Below, piece by piece: positions 1 to 10,640 of a DNA stretch of 64,000 nucleotides. The stretch covers positions 31,582,501-31,646,500 of the forward strand of contig CATNEN010000038.1 of assembly GCA_950097015.1 (NCBI GenBank), read 5' to 3'. The stretch's first letter is position 1. Each line of letters starts with the position of its first letter. The stretch is from Macrostomum hystrix. Taxonomy: Eukaryota > Platyhelminthes > Macrostomidae. The notes under the pieces were generated by a model. That model was not told where the DNA came from. It ran no database searches and saw nothing but the letters and a program-made list of their open reading frames with translations. The translations under genes and the position numbers were made by a program.

Positions 1-239
1 ACTCAAGCAGCTACCAGGAAGACAAAGAAGACAAGACTACAAAGACTCAAGAAGCAACAGAACCGATACTTCACGGTCGACCAGCACAAGAAGAAGAACC
101 GCCGGCTATCGAAAACCAAAGACTACAAACAACTCACTATCAAGGAAGAAGAAGAAACTGCAGTAAGTGTCACGTGACTGTTATAAATTCCTAGGCAATT
201 GTTCCCCATTGTCTAGAAGTGGGAGTTTCGTGTGTCTGA

Positions 240-1068
240 TCAACACGCAAAACTCTTCACTACGCCGATGACCTCGCCCTGCTGTCCTCGACCGTAGAGG
301 ACGCCCAGCGCCAGCTGGATAAGCTGGTTAGCGCTGCAGCGAGCGTCGGCCTGTTGGTCAACACGAAGAAGACCGTTGTGCTCTGCGTGCCGGGCGACAT
401 CGAGGCCGCAATTTTCTGCCGAAGCGCTGACGGGCAGGTAACGGAGCTTCCGCGCTGTCAACAGTTCGTCTACCTCGGCGGTCTGGTACCTGACGTCCGC
501 GAAGATCTGCGGCGTCGCCGCCGGTACGCTTGGGCTGCCTTTCGTTCTGTGAGGGCGGTCCTGCAGTCCGAGGCCCTACCTGATCGCCAGAGGGCGGCGC
601 TGTTCCAGGCGGTGGTCGAGACCGTCCTGTTGTACAACGCCAAGACGTGGACGCTGACTGATTCGCTAGAACAGCAAGTCAACGCGGCGCACGCTGGCCT
701 GCTGCGTGCCGCCTTTAAGATCAGCGACGAGCGGATCACTAACGCGGCACTCTATCGTCGCGCCGGCCTGGCCCGTCCGAGTGAACTGCTGCGACTTCGG
801 CGACTCCAGCTTGCAGGCCACATCATCCGCGCCGAGTCCTACTGCCGGCAGCCGGTGCAGGAGGTGCTGCTGCTAACGCTGCAGGCACCCTACCGGCGCG
901 GCCAGGCCCGAACCAAGGACTACTAAACAACACTAAACTACTGTTGTTTAGTAGTCCTTGGCCCGAACTCGGCGTTTCGTCGACTGCCTGCTGGCCGATG
1001 CTGGCGCGCCGGACACTGCCGGCGGTGCGGCCTTTGTTCGCGCCCAGGCTCTGAAGCGTGCACTGTGA
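240..1068 (+). pseudogene. Non-LTR retrotransposon reverse transcriptase fragment, interrupted
   Basis: The open frame carries the reverse transcriptase catalytic box YADD (codons from 261), followed by a helix-like stretch, the VN-K thumb-side motif near 357, YLGG near 471 and a C-terminal segment containing LYNAKTWTLT. This order is typical of the 3' half of non-LTR (LINE) reverse transcriptases; the clade is not certain. The 5' part is missing. At 914 a 47-bp palindromic insertion brings in the stop at 924-926; beyond its target duplication the same kind of coding sequence continues from 969 to a stop at 1066-1068. It is therefore a dead, 5'-truncated copy. Bases 1-239 show no recognisable coding sequence. 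Confidence 0.8.
914..960. mobile_element. 47-bp palindromic MITE-like insertion with 8-bp target duplication
   Basis: Perfect 18-bp terminal inverted repeats (CAAGGACTACTAAACAAC and its complement) enclose an 11-bp spacer. The host sequence GCCCGAAC occurs on both sides (906-913 and 961-968), as expected for an 8-bp target site duplication. The insertion lies within the reverse transcriptase frame and supplies its stop codon. An 8-bp duplication and a CA start fit a hAT-like element; the assignment is inferred from termini only. Confidence 0.75.
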
Positions 1069-1214
1069 CGCTGCCTTTTCCACCTGACAGCGTACTTTGT
1101 TGTTGTTGTTGTTGTTCACCCTCCACAGAGCTTTGTGAAAGCCGCCTTACAGCTCAGCGTGAAATATTCTTACCACAACTGCTAAATAGCAACTGCTAAG
1201 TTAGCAGTGTTTCA

Positions 1215-1805
1215 TGAAATCGGCCCCAGGAGGGAGGACCCGGCGTCGGCGCGAGGAGGCCTTGGTGACCTTAAACGGCCTGCGCTCGCGGGACCCTCCA
1301 CACGTGCAGATCTGGACGGACGGAGCAGCCAAGGACGGCGGCGGGGGCTTCGTGATCCGGAGGCTGGCCCCCCCGGGGCTGTCATCTGCGGAGCGGTGCC
1401 GGCCGGACGGTGGAAGTGGTTCTACGTCAGCAGAAGCTGCGGCGGCAGCTTGGCTTGAGGTTGAGCCTGAACGACCGGGCCGACGCGCTCGCCAGACAGG
1501 GCAGCAGCCTTCCGCAGGACGAGGTCCGCGTACCCGCGGGGGTTATCTGGGCAGCAGTCCGACAGTATCTAGCCAGGAAGGCCAGGGAGACCTACACTAA
1601 GGAGGTCCCGGCGGAGCAACCGCACAGGCAGTGCAGTGGCTTGCCGCTCCCGCTCGAAAGGCTCGGGCAGCGGGTTACGGAGGTGGCCCTATTCCAGCTC
1701 CGGGTCAACCGGGCCCCCTTTCTCCAAGCCACGCAGCATCATTGGTGCCGGAAGGCGAGCTACATACACTTGTTGCTAGGCCTAGTCCTAAAAACTACAT
1801 TTTAG
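1215..1805 (+). pseudogene. Retroelement RNase H domain fragment, frameshifted
   Basis: One frame (from about 1215) contains VQIWTDGAAKDGGGG, the first acidic strand of an RNase H domain, followed by an AEAAA helix start near 1430. A second frame (1410-1805) contains NDRADALARQG, the C-terminal RNase H motif, then a tail ending in LFQLRVNRAPFLQ. The two motifs are in different frames and too close together, so there is a frameshift plus a deletion between about 1440 and 1467. It may be the end of the same retroelement as the upstream reverse transcriptase or a second element. Confidence 0.65.
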
Positions 1806-2107
1806 TATAATTATAATATATTATAGCAAAATGTATGTAATAATTATAATATTAATATCTTAGTTATTAAAATATTAATATTATAGCCTAGCTAGTAGAA
1901 ATATATGAAACATTGCTTAGACAAAAGTAGGCACTATGCTGAAGGAAAATGAAGCCTTATGTTATGTTAGCTGTACAAAGCCTTAGATTATTGATTGATT
2001 GTGTTTGCTATACATAATGGTTAAAAAAAGTTTTCCAGCACATTATTGGTAGGCTTAATCTAGCTACCTGCTTGATTTTTACCACTAGGTTTAGTAACTA
2101 TACTAGC
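1806..2107. other. AT-rich spacer, no gene
   Basis: Very AT-rich, with short palindromic TAATTATAATAT stretches near 1810-1885. No coding sequence or RNA gene is recognisable. Confidence 0.6.
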
Positions 2108-3104
2108 ATGTTTTGCCCCCCTTCGGGGAGCAGAAATATTTTTAATTCGTCTTGTATATACTTTTTAGCAGCTGTATTTTCAGCTTTTTTAAGCTACAAT
2201 TTTCCCCCAGTTGACAATGATCCCCCAGTTGACAATGTTCCCCCAGTTGACAATGATCCCCCCAGTTGACAATGATCCCCCAGTTGACAATGATCCCCCC
2301 AGTTGACAATGATCCCCCAGTTGACAATGATCCCCCAGTTGACAATGTTCCCCCAGTTGACAATGATCCCCCAGTTGACAATGATCCCCCCAGTTGACAA
2401 TTTCCCCCCCAGTTGACAATGATCCCCCCCTTGACAATGATTACCCAGTTGACAATCATTCCCCAGTTGACAATGATCCCCCAGTTGACAATGATCCCCC
2501 AGTTGACAATGATACCCCAGTTGACAATGATCCCCCAGTTGATGATGATCCCCAGTTGACAATGATCCCCCCAGTTCACAATGATCCCCCAGTTGGCCAT
2601 GATCCCCCAGTTGACAATGATCCCCCAGTTGACAATGATCCCCCAGTTTACAATGATCCCGCAGTTGACAATGATCCCCCATTTGACAATGATCCCCCAG
2701 TTGACAATGATCCCCAGTTGACAATGATCCCCCAGTTGATGATGATCCCCCAGTTGATGATGATCCCCAGTTTATGAAGATTCCCCCAGTTGACAATTAT
2801 CCCCCAGTTGACCATTACCCCCCAGTTGACAATGATCCCCCAGTTGATGATGATCCCCCAGTTGATGATGATCCCCAGTTTATGATGATTCCCCAGTTTA
2901 CAATTATCCCCCAGTTGACCATTACCCCCCAGTTGACAATGATCCCCCAGTTGACAATGATCCCACAGTTGACAATGATCCCCCAGTTGACAATTATCCC
3001 CCAGTTAACCAAAATCCTCCAGTTGACGATTATCCTCCAGTTTACCTTGATCCCCATTTTGATGATGACTCCCCAGTTGACGTTGATTTTTCAAACGCTG
3101 GGTT
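2108..3104. repeat. Composite repeat copy 1: leader plus 18-bp minisatellite
   Basis: A leader containing the hairpin-forming CCCCCTTCGGGG (about 2116) and a conserved AGCAGAAATATTTTTAATTC segment runs into a tandem array of an 18-bp unit, GATCCCCCAGTTGACAAT, from about 2205 to 3090. Units vary (GATGATGATCCCC, TTTACAAT variants). The same leader and array recur at 7722. Open frames across the array on both strands are products of a unit length divisible by three. Confidence 0.9.
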
Positions 3105-6100
3105 AGCCAAGATTCAAACTCAGGTTTCGCCATGTTTTAAACCCTGGTGGGCTATGATTCAAACTCTCGTTTTACCATGTTTCAAACTCTAATTTAGCCA
3201 TGACTCAAACTCTGGGTTAGCCATGATTCAGACGCTGTGATGATTTAAAGTCTGCTTTAGCCATGATTTAAACTCTGGTGTAGCCATGATTCAAACTCTG
3301 GTTTAGCCATGATTCAGACTCTGGTTTAGCCATGATTCAGACTCTGGTTTAGCCATGATTCAGACTCTGGTTTAGCCATGATTCAGACTCTGGTGTAGCC
3401 ATGATTCAGACTCTGGTTTAGCCATGATTTAAACTCTGGTTTAGCCATGATTCAAACTCTGGTTTAGCCACGATGCAAACTCTGGTTTAGCCATGATTCA
3501 AACTCTGGTTTAGCCATGATTCGGACTCTGGTTTAGCCATGATTCAGACTCTGGTTTAGCTATGATTCAGACTCTGGTTTAGCCATGATTTTAACTCTGG
3601 TTTAGCCATGATTTAAACTCTGGTTTAGCCATGATTCAGACTCTGGTTTAGCCATGATTCAGACTCTGGTTTAGCCATGGTTCAAACTCTTGTTTAGCCA
3701 TGATTCAAACTCTGGTTTAGCCATGATTCAGACGCTTGTTTAGCTATGATTCAAACTCTGGTGTAGCCATGATTTAGTCTCTGGTTTAGCCATGATTCAA
3801 ACCCTGGTGTAGCCATGATTTAGTCTCTGGTTTAGCCATGATTCAAACTCTGGTTTTGCCATGGTTGAAACTCTGGTTTAGCCATGATTCAAACTCTGGT
3901 TTAGCCATGATTCAAACTCTGGTTTAGCCATGATTCAGACGCTTGTTTAGCTATGATTCAAACTCTGGTGTAGCCATGATTTAGTCTCTGGTTTAGCCAT
4001 GATTCAAACCCTGGTGTAGCCATGATTTAGTCTCTGGTTTAGCCATGATTCAAACCCTGGTGTAGCCATGATTTAGTCTCTGGTTTAGCCATGATTCAGA
4101 CGCTTGTTTAGCCATGATTCAAACTCTGGTTTAGCCATGATTCAGACGCTTGTTTAGCCATGATTGAAACTCTGGTTTAGCCATGATTCAAACCCTGGTG
4201 TAGCCATGATTTAATCTCTGGTTTAGCCATGATTCAAACCCTGGAGTAGCCATGATTTAGTCTCTGGTTTAGCCATGATTCAGACGCTTGTTTAGCCATG
4301 ATTCAAACTCTGGTTTAGCCATGATTGAAACTCTGGTTTTGCCATGATTCAAACTCTGGTTTAGCCATGATTCAGACGCTTGTTTAGCCATGATTAAAAC
4401 TCTGGTTTTGCCATGATTCAAACCCTGGTGTAGCCATGATTTAGTCTCTGGTTTAGCCATGATTCAGACGCTTGTTTAGCCATGATTCAGACTCTGGTTT
4501 AGCCATGATTGAAACTCTGGTTTTGCCATGATTCAAACTCTGGTTTAGCCATGATTCAGACGCTTGTTTAGCCATGATTGAAACTCTGGTTTAGCCATGA
4601 TTCAAACCCTGGTGTAGCCATGATTTAATCTCTGGTTTAGCCATGATTCAAACCCTGGTGTAGCCATGATTTAGTCTCTGGTTTAGCCATGATTCAGACG
4701 CTTGTTTAGCCATGATTCAAACTCTGGTTTAGCCATGATTGAAACTCTGGTTTTGCCATGATTCAAACTCTGGTTTAGCCATGATTCAGACGCTTGTTTA
4801 GCCATGATTAAAACTCTGGTTTTGCCATGATTCAAAACCTGGTGTAGCCATGATTTAGTCTCTGGTTTAGCCATGATTCAGACGCTTGTTTAGCCATGAT
4901 TCAAACTCTGGTTTAGCCATGATTAAAACTCTGGTTTTGGCATGATTCAGACTCTGGTGTAGCCATGATTCAGACCCTGGTTCAGCCATGATTCAGACTC
5001 TGATTTAGCCATGATTCAAACTCTGGTTTAGCCATGATTCAGACACTTGTTTATCCATAATTCAAAATCTGGTTTAGCCATGATTGAAACTCTGGTTTTG
5101 CCATGATTCAGACGCTTGTTTAGCTATGATTCAAACTCTGGTTTAGCTATGATTCAAACCCTGGTGTAGCCATGATTTAGTCTCTGGTTTAGCCATGATT
5201 CAAACTCTGGTTTAGCCATGATTCAGACGCTGGTTTAGCCATGATTCAAACTCTGGTTTAGCCATGATTCAGACTCTGGTGTAGCCATGATTCAAACTCT
5301 GGTGTAGCCATGATTTAGTCTCTGGTTTAGCCATGATTCAAACCCTGGTGTAGCCATGATTTAGTCTCTGGTTTAGCCATGATTCAAACCCTGGTGTAGC
5401 CATGATTTAGTCTCTGGTTTAGCCATGATTCAAACTCTGGTTTTGCCATGATTGAAACTCTGGTTTAGCCATGATTCAAACCCTGGTGTAGCCATGATTT
5501 AGTCTCTGGTTTAGCCATGATTCAAATTCTGGTGTAGCCATGATTTAGTCTCTGGTTTAGCCATGATTCAGACGCTTGTTTAGCCATGATTTAATCTCTG
5601 GTTTAGCCATGATTCAAACCCTGGTGTAGCCATGATTTAATCTCTGGTTTAGCCATGATTCAAACCCTGGTGTAGCCATGATTTAGTCTCTGGTTTAGCC
5701 ATGATTCAGACGCCTGTTTAGCCATGATTCAAACTCTGGTTTAGCCATGATTGAAACTCTGGTTTTGCCATGATTCAAACTCTGGTTTAGCCATGATTCA
5801 GACGCTTGTTTAGCCATGATTAAAACTCTGGTTTTGCCATGATTCAAACCCTGGTGTAGCCATGATTTAGTCTCTGCTTTAGCCATGATTCAGACGCTTG
5901 TTTAGCCATGATTCAAACTCTGGTTTAGCCATGATTAAAACTCTGGTTTTGGCATGATTCAGACTCTGGTGTAGCCATGATTCAGACTCTGGTTTAGCCA
6001 TGATTCAGACTCTGGTTCAGCCATGATTCAGACTCTGATTTAGCCATGATTCAGACACTTGTTTATCCATAATTCAAAATCTGGTTTAGCCATGATTGAA

Positions 6101-7107
6101 ACCCTGGTGTAGCCATGATTTAGTCTCTGGTTTAGCCATGATTCAAACTCTGGTTTAGCCATGATTCAGACGCTGGTTTAGCCATGATTCAAACTCTGGT
6201 TTAGCTATGATTCAAACCCTGGTGTAGCCATGATTTAGTCTCTGGTTTAGCCATGATTCAAACTCTGGTTTAGCCATGATTCAGACGCTGGTTTAGCCAT
6301 GATTCAAACTCTGGTTTAGCCATGATTCAGACTCTGGTGTAGCCATGATTCAGACTCTGGTTTAGCCAGGATTCAGACTCTGGTTTAGCCATGATTCAAA
6401 CTCTGGTTTAGCCATGATTCAGACGCTGGTTTAGCCATGATTCAAACTCTGGTTTAGCTATGATTCAAACCCTGGTGTAGCCATGATTTAGTCTCTGGTT
6501 TAGCCATGATTCAAACTCTGGTTTAGCCATGATTCAGACGCTGGTTTAGCCATGATTCAAACTCTGGTTTAGCCATGATTCAGACTCTGGTGTAGCCATG
6601 ATTCAGACTCTGGTTTAGCCAGGATTCAGACTGTGGTTTAGCCAGGATTCAGACTCTGGTTTAGCCATGATTCAGACTCTGGTTCAGCCATGATTCAGAC
6701 TCTGATTTAGCCATGATTCAAACTCTGGTTTAGCCATGATTCAGACACTTGTTTATCCATAATTCAAAATCTGGTTTAGCCATGATTGAAACTCTGGTTT
6801 TGCCATGATTCAGACGCTTGTTTAGCTATGATTCAAACTCTGGTTTAGCTATGATTCAAACCCTGGTGTAGCCATGATTTAGTCTCTGGTTTAGCCATGA
6901 TTCAAACTCTGGTTTAGCCATGATTCAGACGCTGGTTTAGCCATGATTCAAACTCTGGTTTAGCCATGATTCAGACTCTGGTGTAGCCATGATTCAGACT
7001 CTGGTTTAGCCAGGATTCAGACTCTGGTTTAGCCAGGATTCAGACTCTGGTTTAGCCATGATTCAGACTCTGGTTTAGCCATGATTCAAACTCTGGTTTA
7101 GCCGGTG
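3105..7107. repeat. 23-bp minisatellite, about 4 kb, with higher-order repeats
   Basis: A tandem array whose 23-bp unit contains CCATGATTCAAACTCTGG. Variants (TTCAGACGCTTG, TTTAGTCTCTGG, TTCAAACCCTGGTG) recur in fixed order; the block at 4269-4460 reappears at 4683-4874 (414 bp, 18 units, later) and at 5695-5886, so multi-unit blocks have been duplicated. It continues directly from the 18-bp array. Confidence 0.92.
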
Positions 7108-7721
7108 TGCTATGATTTATGATATTTTATTTACGAAATGAAAAAAATAATATAAAATAGTCTTCAATCACTACTGGCTGAAAATTAGTCTAAATGATTT
7201 GACGCAGTGCAGAATCGAACCCTAGCCTAGCCTAACGTATTCCTAGTGCCTACACATCGGCTATTCCGACTGTTGGTTAGTGGGTGCAGAAATCAGCCTT
7301 ATAAAATGAATTCTCAAAGTTCTGGCTTTGTACAATGAAGTAAGAAAATAGAGTACACTCAGTCTCGCGGTTGGTTGTGTACATTTATTTCCAATTTGTC
7401 TCCAGAGTGCAGGCTTCAAATTCAATCAGCGAGGGGGTGTTGCGCAATTTGACGATGCAATTCTAATTCAGCGGCAGTGAGTAATAAAATTCTCAATAGG
7501 CCAAGATGGTTTGACCTTTGAAAAATCATGTTTTTCGAATATTTAATCCCCTTAGCAATAAAGTTAAGCTTAATAAAAATACGTGTATAATTGTCCCCAT
7601 ATTTAGCATCTTTTGGTGAAGAAATGGTGAAAATTGGTTGAGCCGTTCGGGAGAAAATCAATTACAAGCAAGCAAGCAAGCAAGCAAGCATTTCATTTTT
7701 AGTATAGTGGACTAGCAAGTT
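7108..7721. mobile_element. Retroposon-derived sequence ending in an (AAGC)n tail
   Basis: Near 7631-7655 the sequence AAATTGGTTGAGCCGTTCGG is followed by a tetranucleotide run AAGC (7666-7690) and then TTTAGTATAGTGG. This layout resembles the conserved 3' end of RTE-like non-LTR elements (from memory, not searched). Near 7208-7225 a GAATCGAACCCTAG segment reads, on the minus strand, like a tRNA B box, hinting at a decayed SINE. No gene is seen. Confidence 0.45.
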
Positions 7722-8810
7722 TTGCCCCCCTTCGGGGAGCAGAAATATTTTTAATTCGTCTTGTATATACTTTTTAGCAGCTGAATTTACATCTTTTTAA
7801 AGCTACAATGATCCCCCAGTTGACAATGATCAACCAGTTGACAATGATCCCCCAGTTGACAATGATTCCCCAGTTGACAATGATCCCTAATTGATGATGA
7901 TCACCCAGTTGACAATGATCCCCCAGTTGACAAAGATCCCCTAGTTGACAATGAACCCCCAGTTGACAAGGATCCCCCAGTTGATGATGACTCCCCATTG
8001 ATGATGATCCCCAGTTGACAATGATCCCCCAGTTGACAATGATCCCCTCAGTTGACAATGATCCCCCAGTTGACAATCATCCCCCAGTTGACAATTATCC
8101 CCCAGTTGACAATGATCCCCCAGTTGACAATGATCCCACAGTTGACAATGATCCCACAGTTGACAATGATCCCACAGTTGACAATTAACCTCCAATTGAC
8201 AACGATCCCCCAGTTGACAATGATCCCCCAGTTGATGATGATCAACCAGTTGACAATGATCCCACAGTTGACAATGATCCCCCAGTTGACAATGATCCCC
8301 TAGTTCACAATGATCCCCCACATGATGATGATCCCCCAGTTGATGATGATCACCCAGTTGACAATGATCCCCCAGTTGACATTGATCCCCCAGTTTACAA
8401 TGATCCCACAGTTGACAATGAACCTCCAATTGACAACGATCCCCCAGTTGACAATGATCCCCCAGTTGATGATGATCACCCAGTTGACAATTATCTCCCA
8501 GTTGACTATGATCCCCCATTGATGATGATCCCCAGTTGACAATGTTACCCCAGTTGGCCATTACCCCCTAGTTGACAATGATCCCCCAGTTGATGATGAT
8601 CACCCAGTTGACAATGATCTCCCAGTTGACCATGATCCCCCATTTGATGATGACTCCCAAATGATGATGATCCGCATTTGACAATGATCCCCAGTTGACT
8701 CCCAAATGATGATGATCCGCATTTGACAATGATCCCCAGTTGACCATGATCCCCCATTTGATGATGATTCCCCAGTTTACAATTATCCCACAGTTGATGA
8801 TTATCCCCCA
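7722..8810. repeat. Composite repeat copy 2: leader plus 18-bp minisatellite
   Basis: The leader (CCCCCTTCGGGG, then AGCAGAAATATTTTTAATTC) repeats that at 2108 almost exactly. From about 7805 it runs into the same 18-bp GATCCCCCAGTTGACAAT array, here richer in GATGATGATC variants. Overlapping open frames on both strands are not genes. Confidence 0.9.
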
Positions 8811-9035
8811 GTTTCGATTTAGCTATGATTCAAACTCTGGTTTTGCCATGATTTAAAGTCTGATTTTGCCATGATTCAAACTCTGCTTTAGCCATGATTC
8901 AGACGCTGGTTGGCCATGATTCAAACGCTGGTTTAGCCATGATTCAAACTCTGGTTTAGCCATGATTCAGACGCTGGTTGGCCATGATTCAAACGCTGGT
9001 TTAGCCATGATTCAAACGCTGGTTTTGCCATGAGA
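8811..9035. repeat. 23-bp minisatellite, short second copy
   Basis: About ten units of the CCATGATTCAAACTCTGG family directly follow the 18-bp array, the same order as in copy 1 but much shorter. Confidence 0.85.
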
Positions 9036-9302
9036 ACTAATTCCCCCAGCAGCAGAGAACTAATTCCCCCCAGCAGCAGAGAACTAATTCCCCCCAGCAG
9101 CAGAGAACTAATTCCCACAGCAGCAGAGAACTAATTCCCCCAGCAGCAGAGAACTAATTCCCCCCTGCAGCAGAGAACTAATTCCCCTCAGCAGCAGAGA
9201 ACTAATTCCCCCCAGCAGCAGAGAACTAATTCCCCCAGCAGCAGAGAACTAATTCCCCTCAGCAGCAGAGAACTAATTCCCCCCAGCAGCAGAGAACTAA
9301 TG
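9036..9302. repeat. Third minisatellite, 23-bp unit with AGCAGCAGAGAACTAATTCC
   Basis: About eleven tandem units containing AGCAGCAGAGAACTAATTCC plus a short C run. It follows the second 23-bp array and has no counterpart after copy 1 at 7107. Confidence 0.9.
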
Positions 9303-10079
9303 TTCTCCAAACAGAAGAGAACCTCCATAATACCAGAATGGAGGCTACTTGCAGGCTACCAAACTCGCAGCAAGAAATGTTTGCCCTTTTCTTTGACAGG
9401 AAACCATTGCCCCCGAATAGCATAGAAACGATGTGTCCATCGTTTTACTCAGCCCAGAAGGCAACAAATATCTCCTGTTACATCTCCTGTTACATGTGGC
9501 ACGGTAGATACATTTAGAAAACTGTTAAACACATTTAGAAAATCGTTGGACACATTTAGAAAATCGTTGAGCACTTTAGAAAACGGTTTCGATCAGTGTT
9601 CGTCGAATAAAGTTTTATAATTATTATTATTAAATAAGCTTTTTTTTATCGAATAACGCTTAAAACAATGCTAAAAAAATTTGAAATAATTTACGCTCTT
9701 AGCTGCGCTCAATATTTTTTTCTTGCAGTTCTCAATTATGATATCGCCTGCAGCTATGCACAAAAATATTTCCTTAGTTTTATTATCGAATTCCCGATAC
9801 TCGAAAAAACTTATACTATTTTCTGAAAGCGAGTACAGGAATAATAAAGCTAACAAATATCTGCTTCGACAGTAGCTAACCAAAATCGCTTACTATTTAT
9901 ACTCGAACCAAAAATGCCCAAAAAGTACTAATAAATAGGAACTTACGTTTTTAACTGCTGATGTTTAGAAGATTAGAAGAAAAAGAAGCAGTAACAAAAC
10001 CGATGCTGAAATTCTACCTGCATTCTACAAAAGCATTAAAGTACTTTACTTCGGAGCTAGATGAAAAGAAAGCGGCACA
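9303..10079. other. Unassigned sequence with short tandem repeats
   Basis: Contains a direct doubling of ATCTCCTGTTAC (about 9471-9495) and three copies of a ~22-bp unit with CACATTTAGAAAATCGTTG (about 9510-9580). Otherwise AT-rich; no convincing coding sequence or RNA gene. Confidence 0.5.
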
Positions 10080-10581
10080 ATGATCGAAGTCGAGACAAGG
10101 TTTGACAATAGAAAGGCTGCAGTTTTATGGATAGAAAGGAGGAGGAGAGGTCTCGCTAGCATTGAGCATCATAAAAGCCCAATCATGAAATCTGCTATGT
10201 ACGTTTTGCGTATTCAAATCAAATCACTCGATCAGCCAAGAGACAAATTTATAAACGTACGTAGGGGTCGAAAAGCAGTGACGCAATCCTATTCAATTGA
10301 GAGTATCGGGCCCTGTTCTGTGCTATACCAATGCACGCGCGGGCGAGAAAAAGCACCGATGCAATCTAATAAAACTGACAGTGTCCGGCCCTATTCTAAT
10401 TTAACCTTGTTTGGCCTCCTATTAAAAGCAAAAGGAAAACTCGTATTTCGAATATTTAATATTTTTAGCATTGAAGCAGACTAACGAAATTTTCAAGGTC
10501 TCATGCCAGTAAAATTTGGCATGTTTAGCAAAAAACGCGATCAAATTTGGTTGAGGCATTTAGCCTGTGTATCGAAATTCC

Positions 10582-10615
<34 letters not shown>

Positions 10616-10640
10616 TTTAGAGATTTAGTATAGTTGGAAG
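10080..10640 (+). mobile_element. Retroposon 3' region ending in an (AGAC)n tail
   Basis: Near 10540-10560 the sequence AAATTTGGTTGAGGCATTTA is followed by a tetranucleotide (AGAC) run at about 10583-10616 and then TTTAGTATAGTTGG. This matches the layout at 7631-7710 with a different tetranucleotide. Two related ~60-bp segments (around 10270-10320 and 10345-10395, both ending in GGCCCT plus TTCT) lie upstream. A 134-codon open frame covers 10080-10484, but it has no recognisable domain and is read here as part of the element. Confidence 0.45.

Noticed and set aside
3105-7107. Resemblance to a CRISPR array
   Set aside because: Units are contiguous, with no unique spacers, in a spliced animal genome with no cas genes.
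2142-8757. Multiple 60-200 codon frames over the 18-bp arrays
   Set aside because: 18 is a multiple of three; the peptides are pure repeats in several frames and both strands.
2205-8810. G-quadruplex array from the CCCCC runs
   Set aside because: Runs are separated by about 13 bases, so loops would be long; folding is possible but not supported strongly enough to report.
10080-10484. 134-codon open frame
   Set aside because: No domain, AT-biased, and overlapping retroposon-like 3' sequence.
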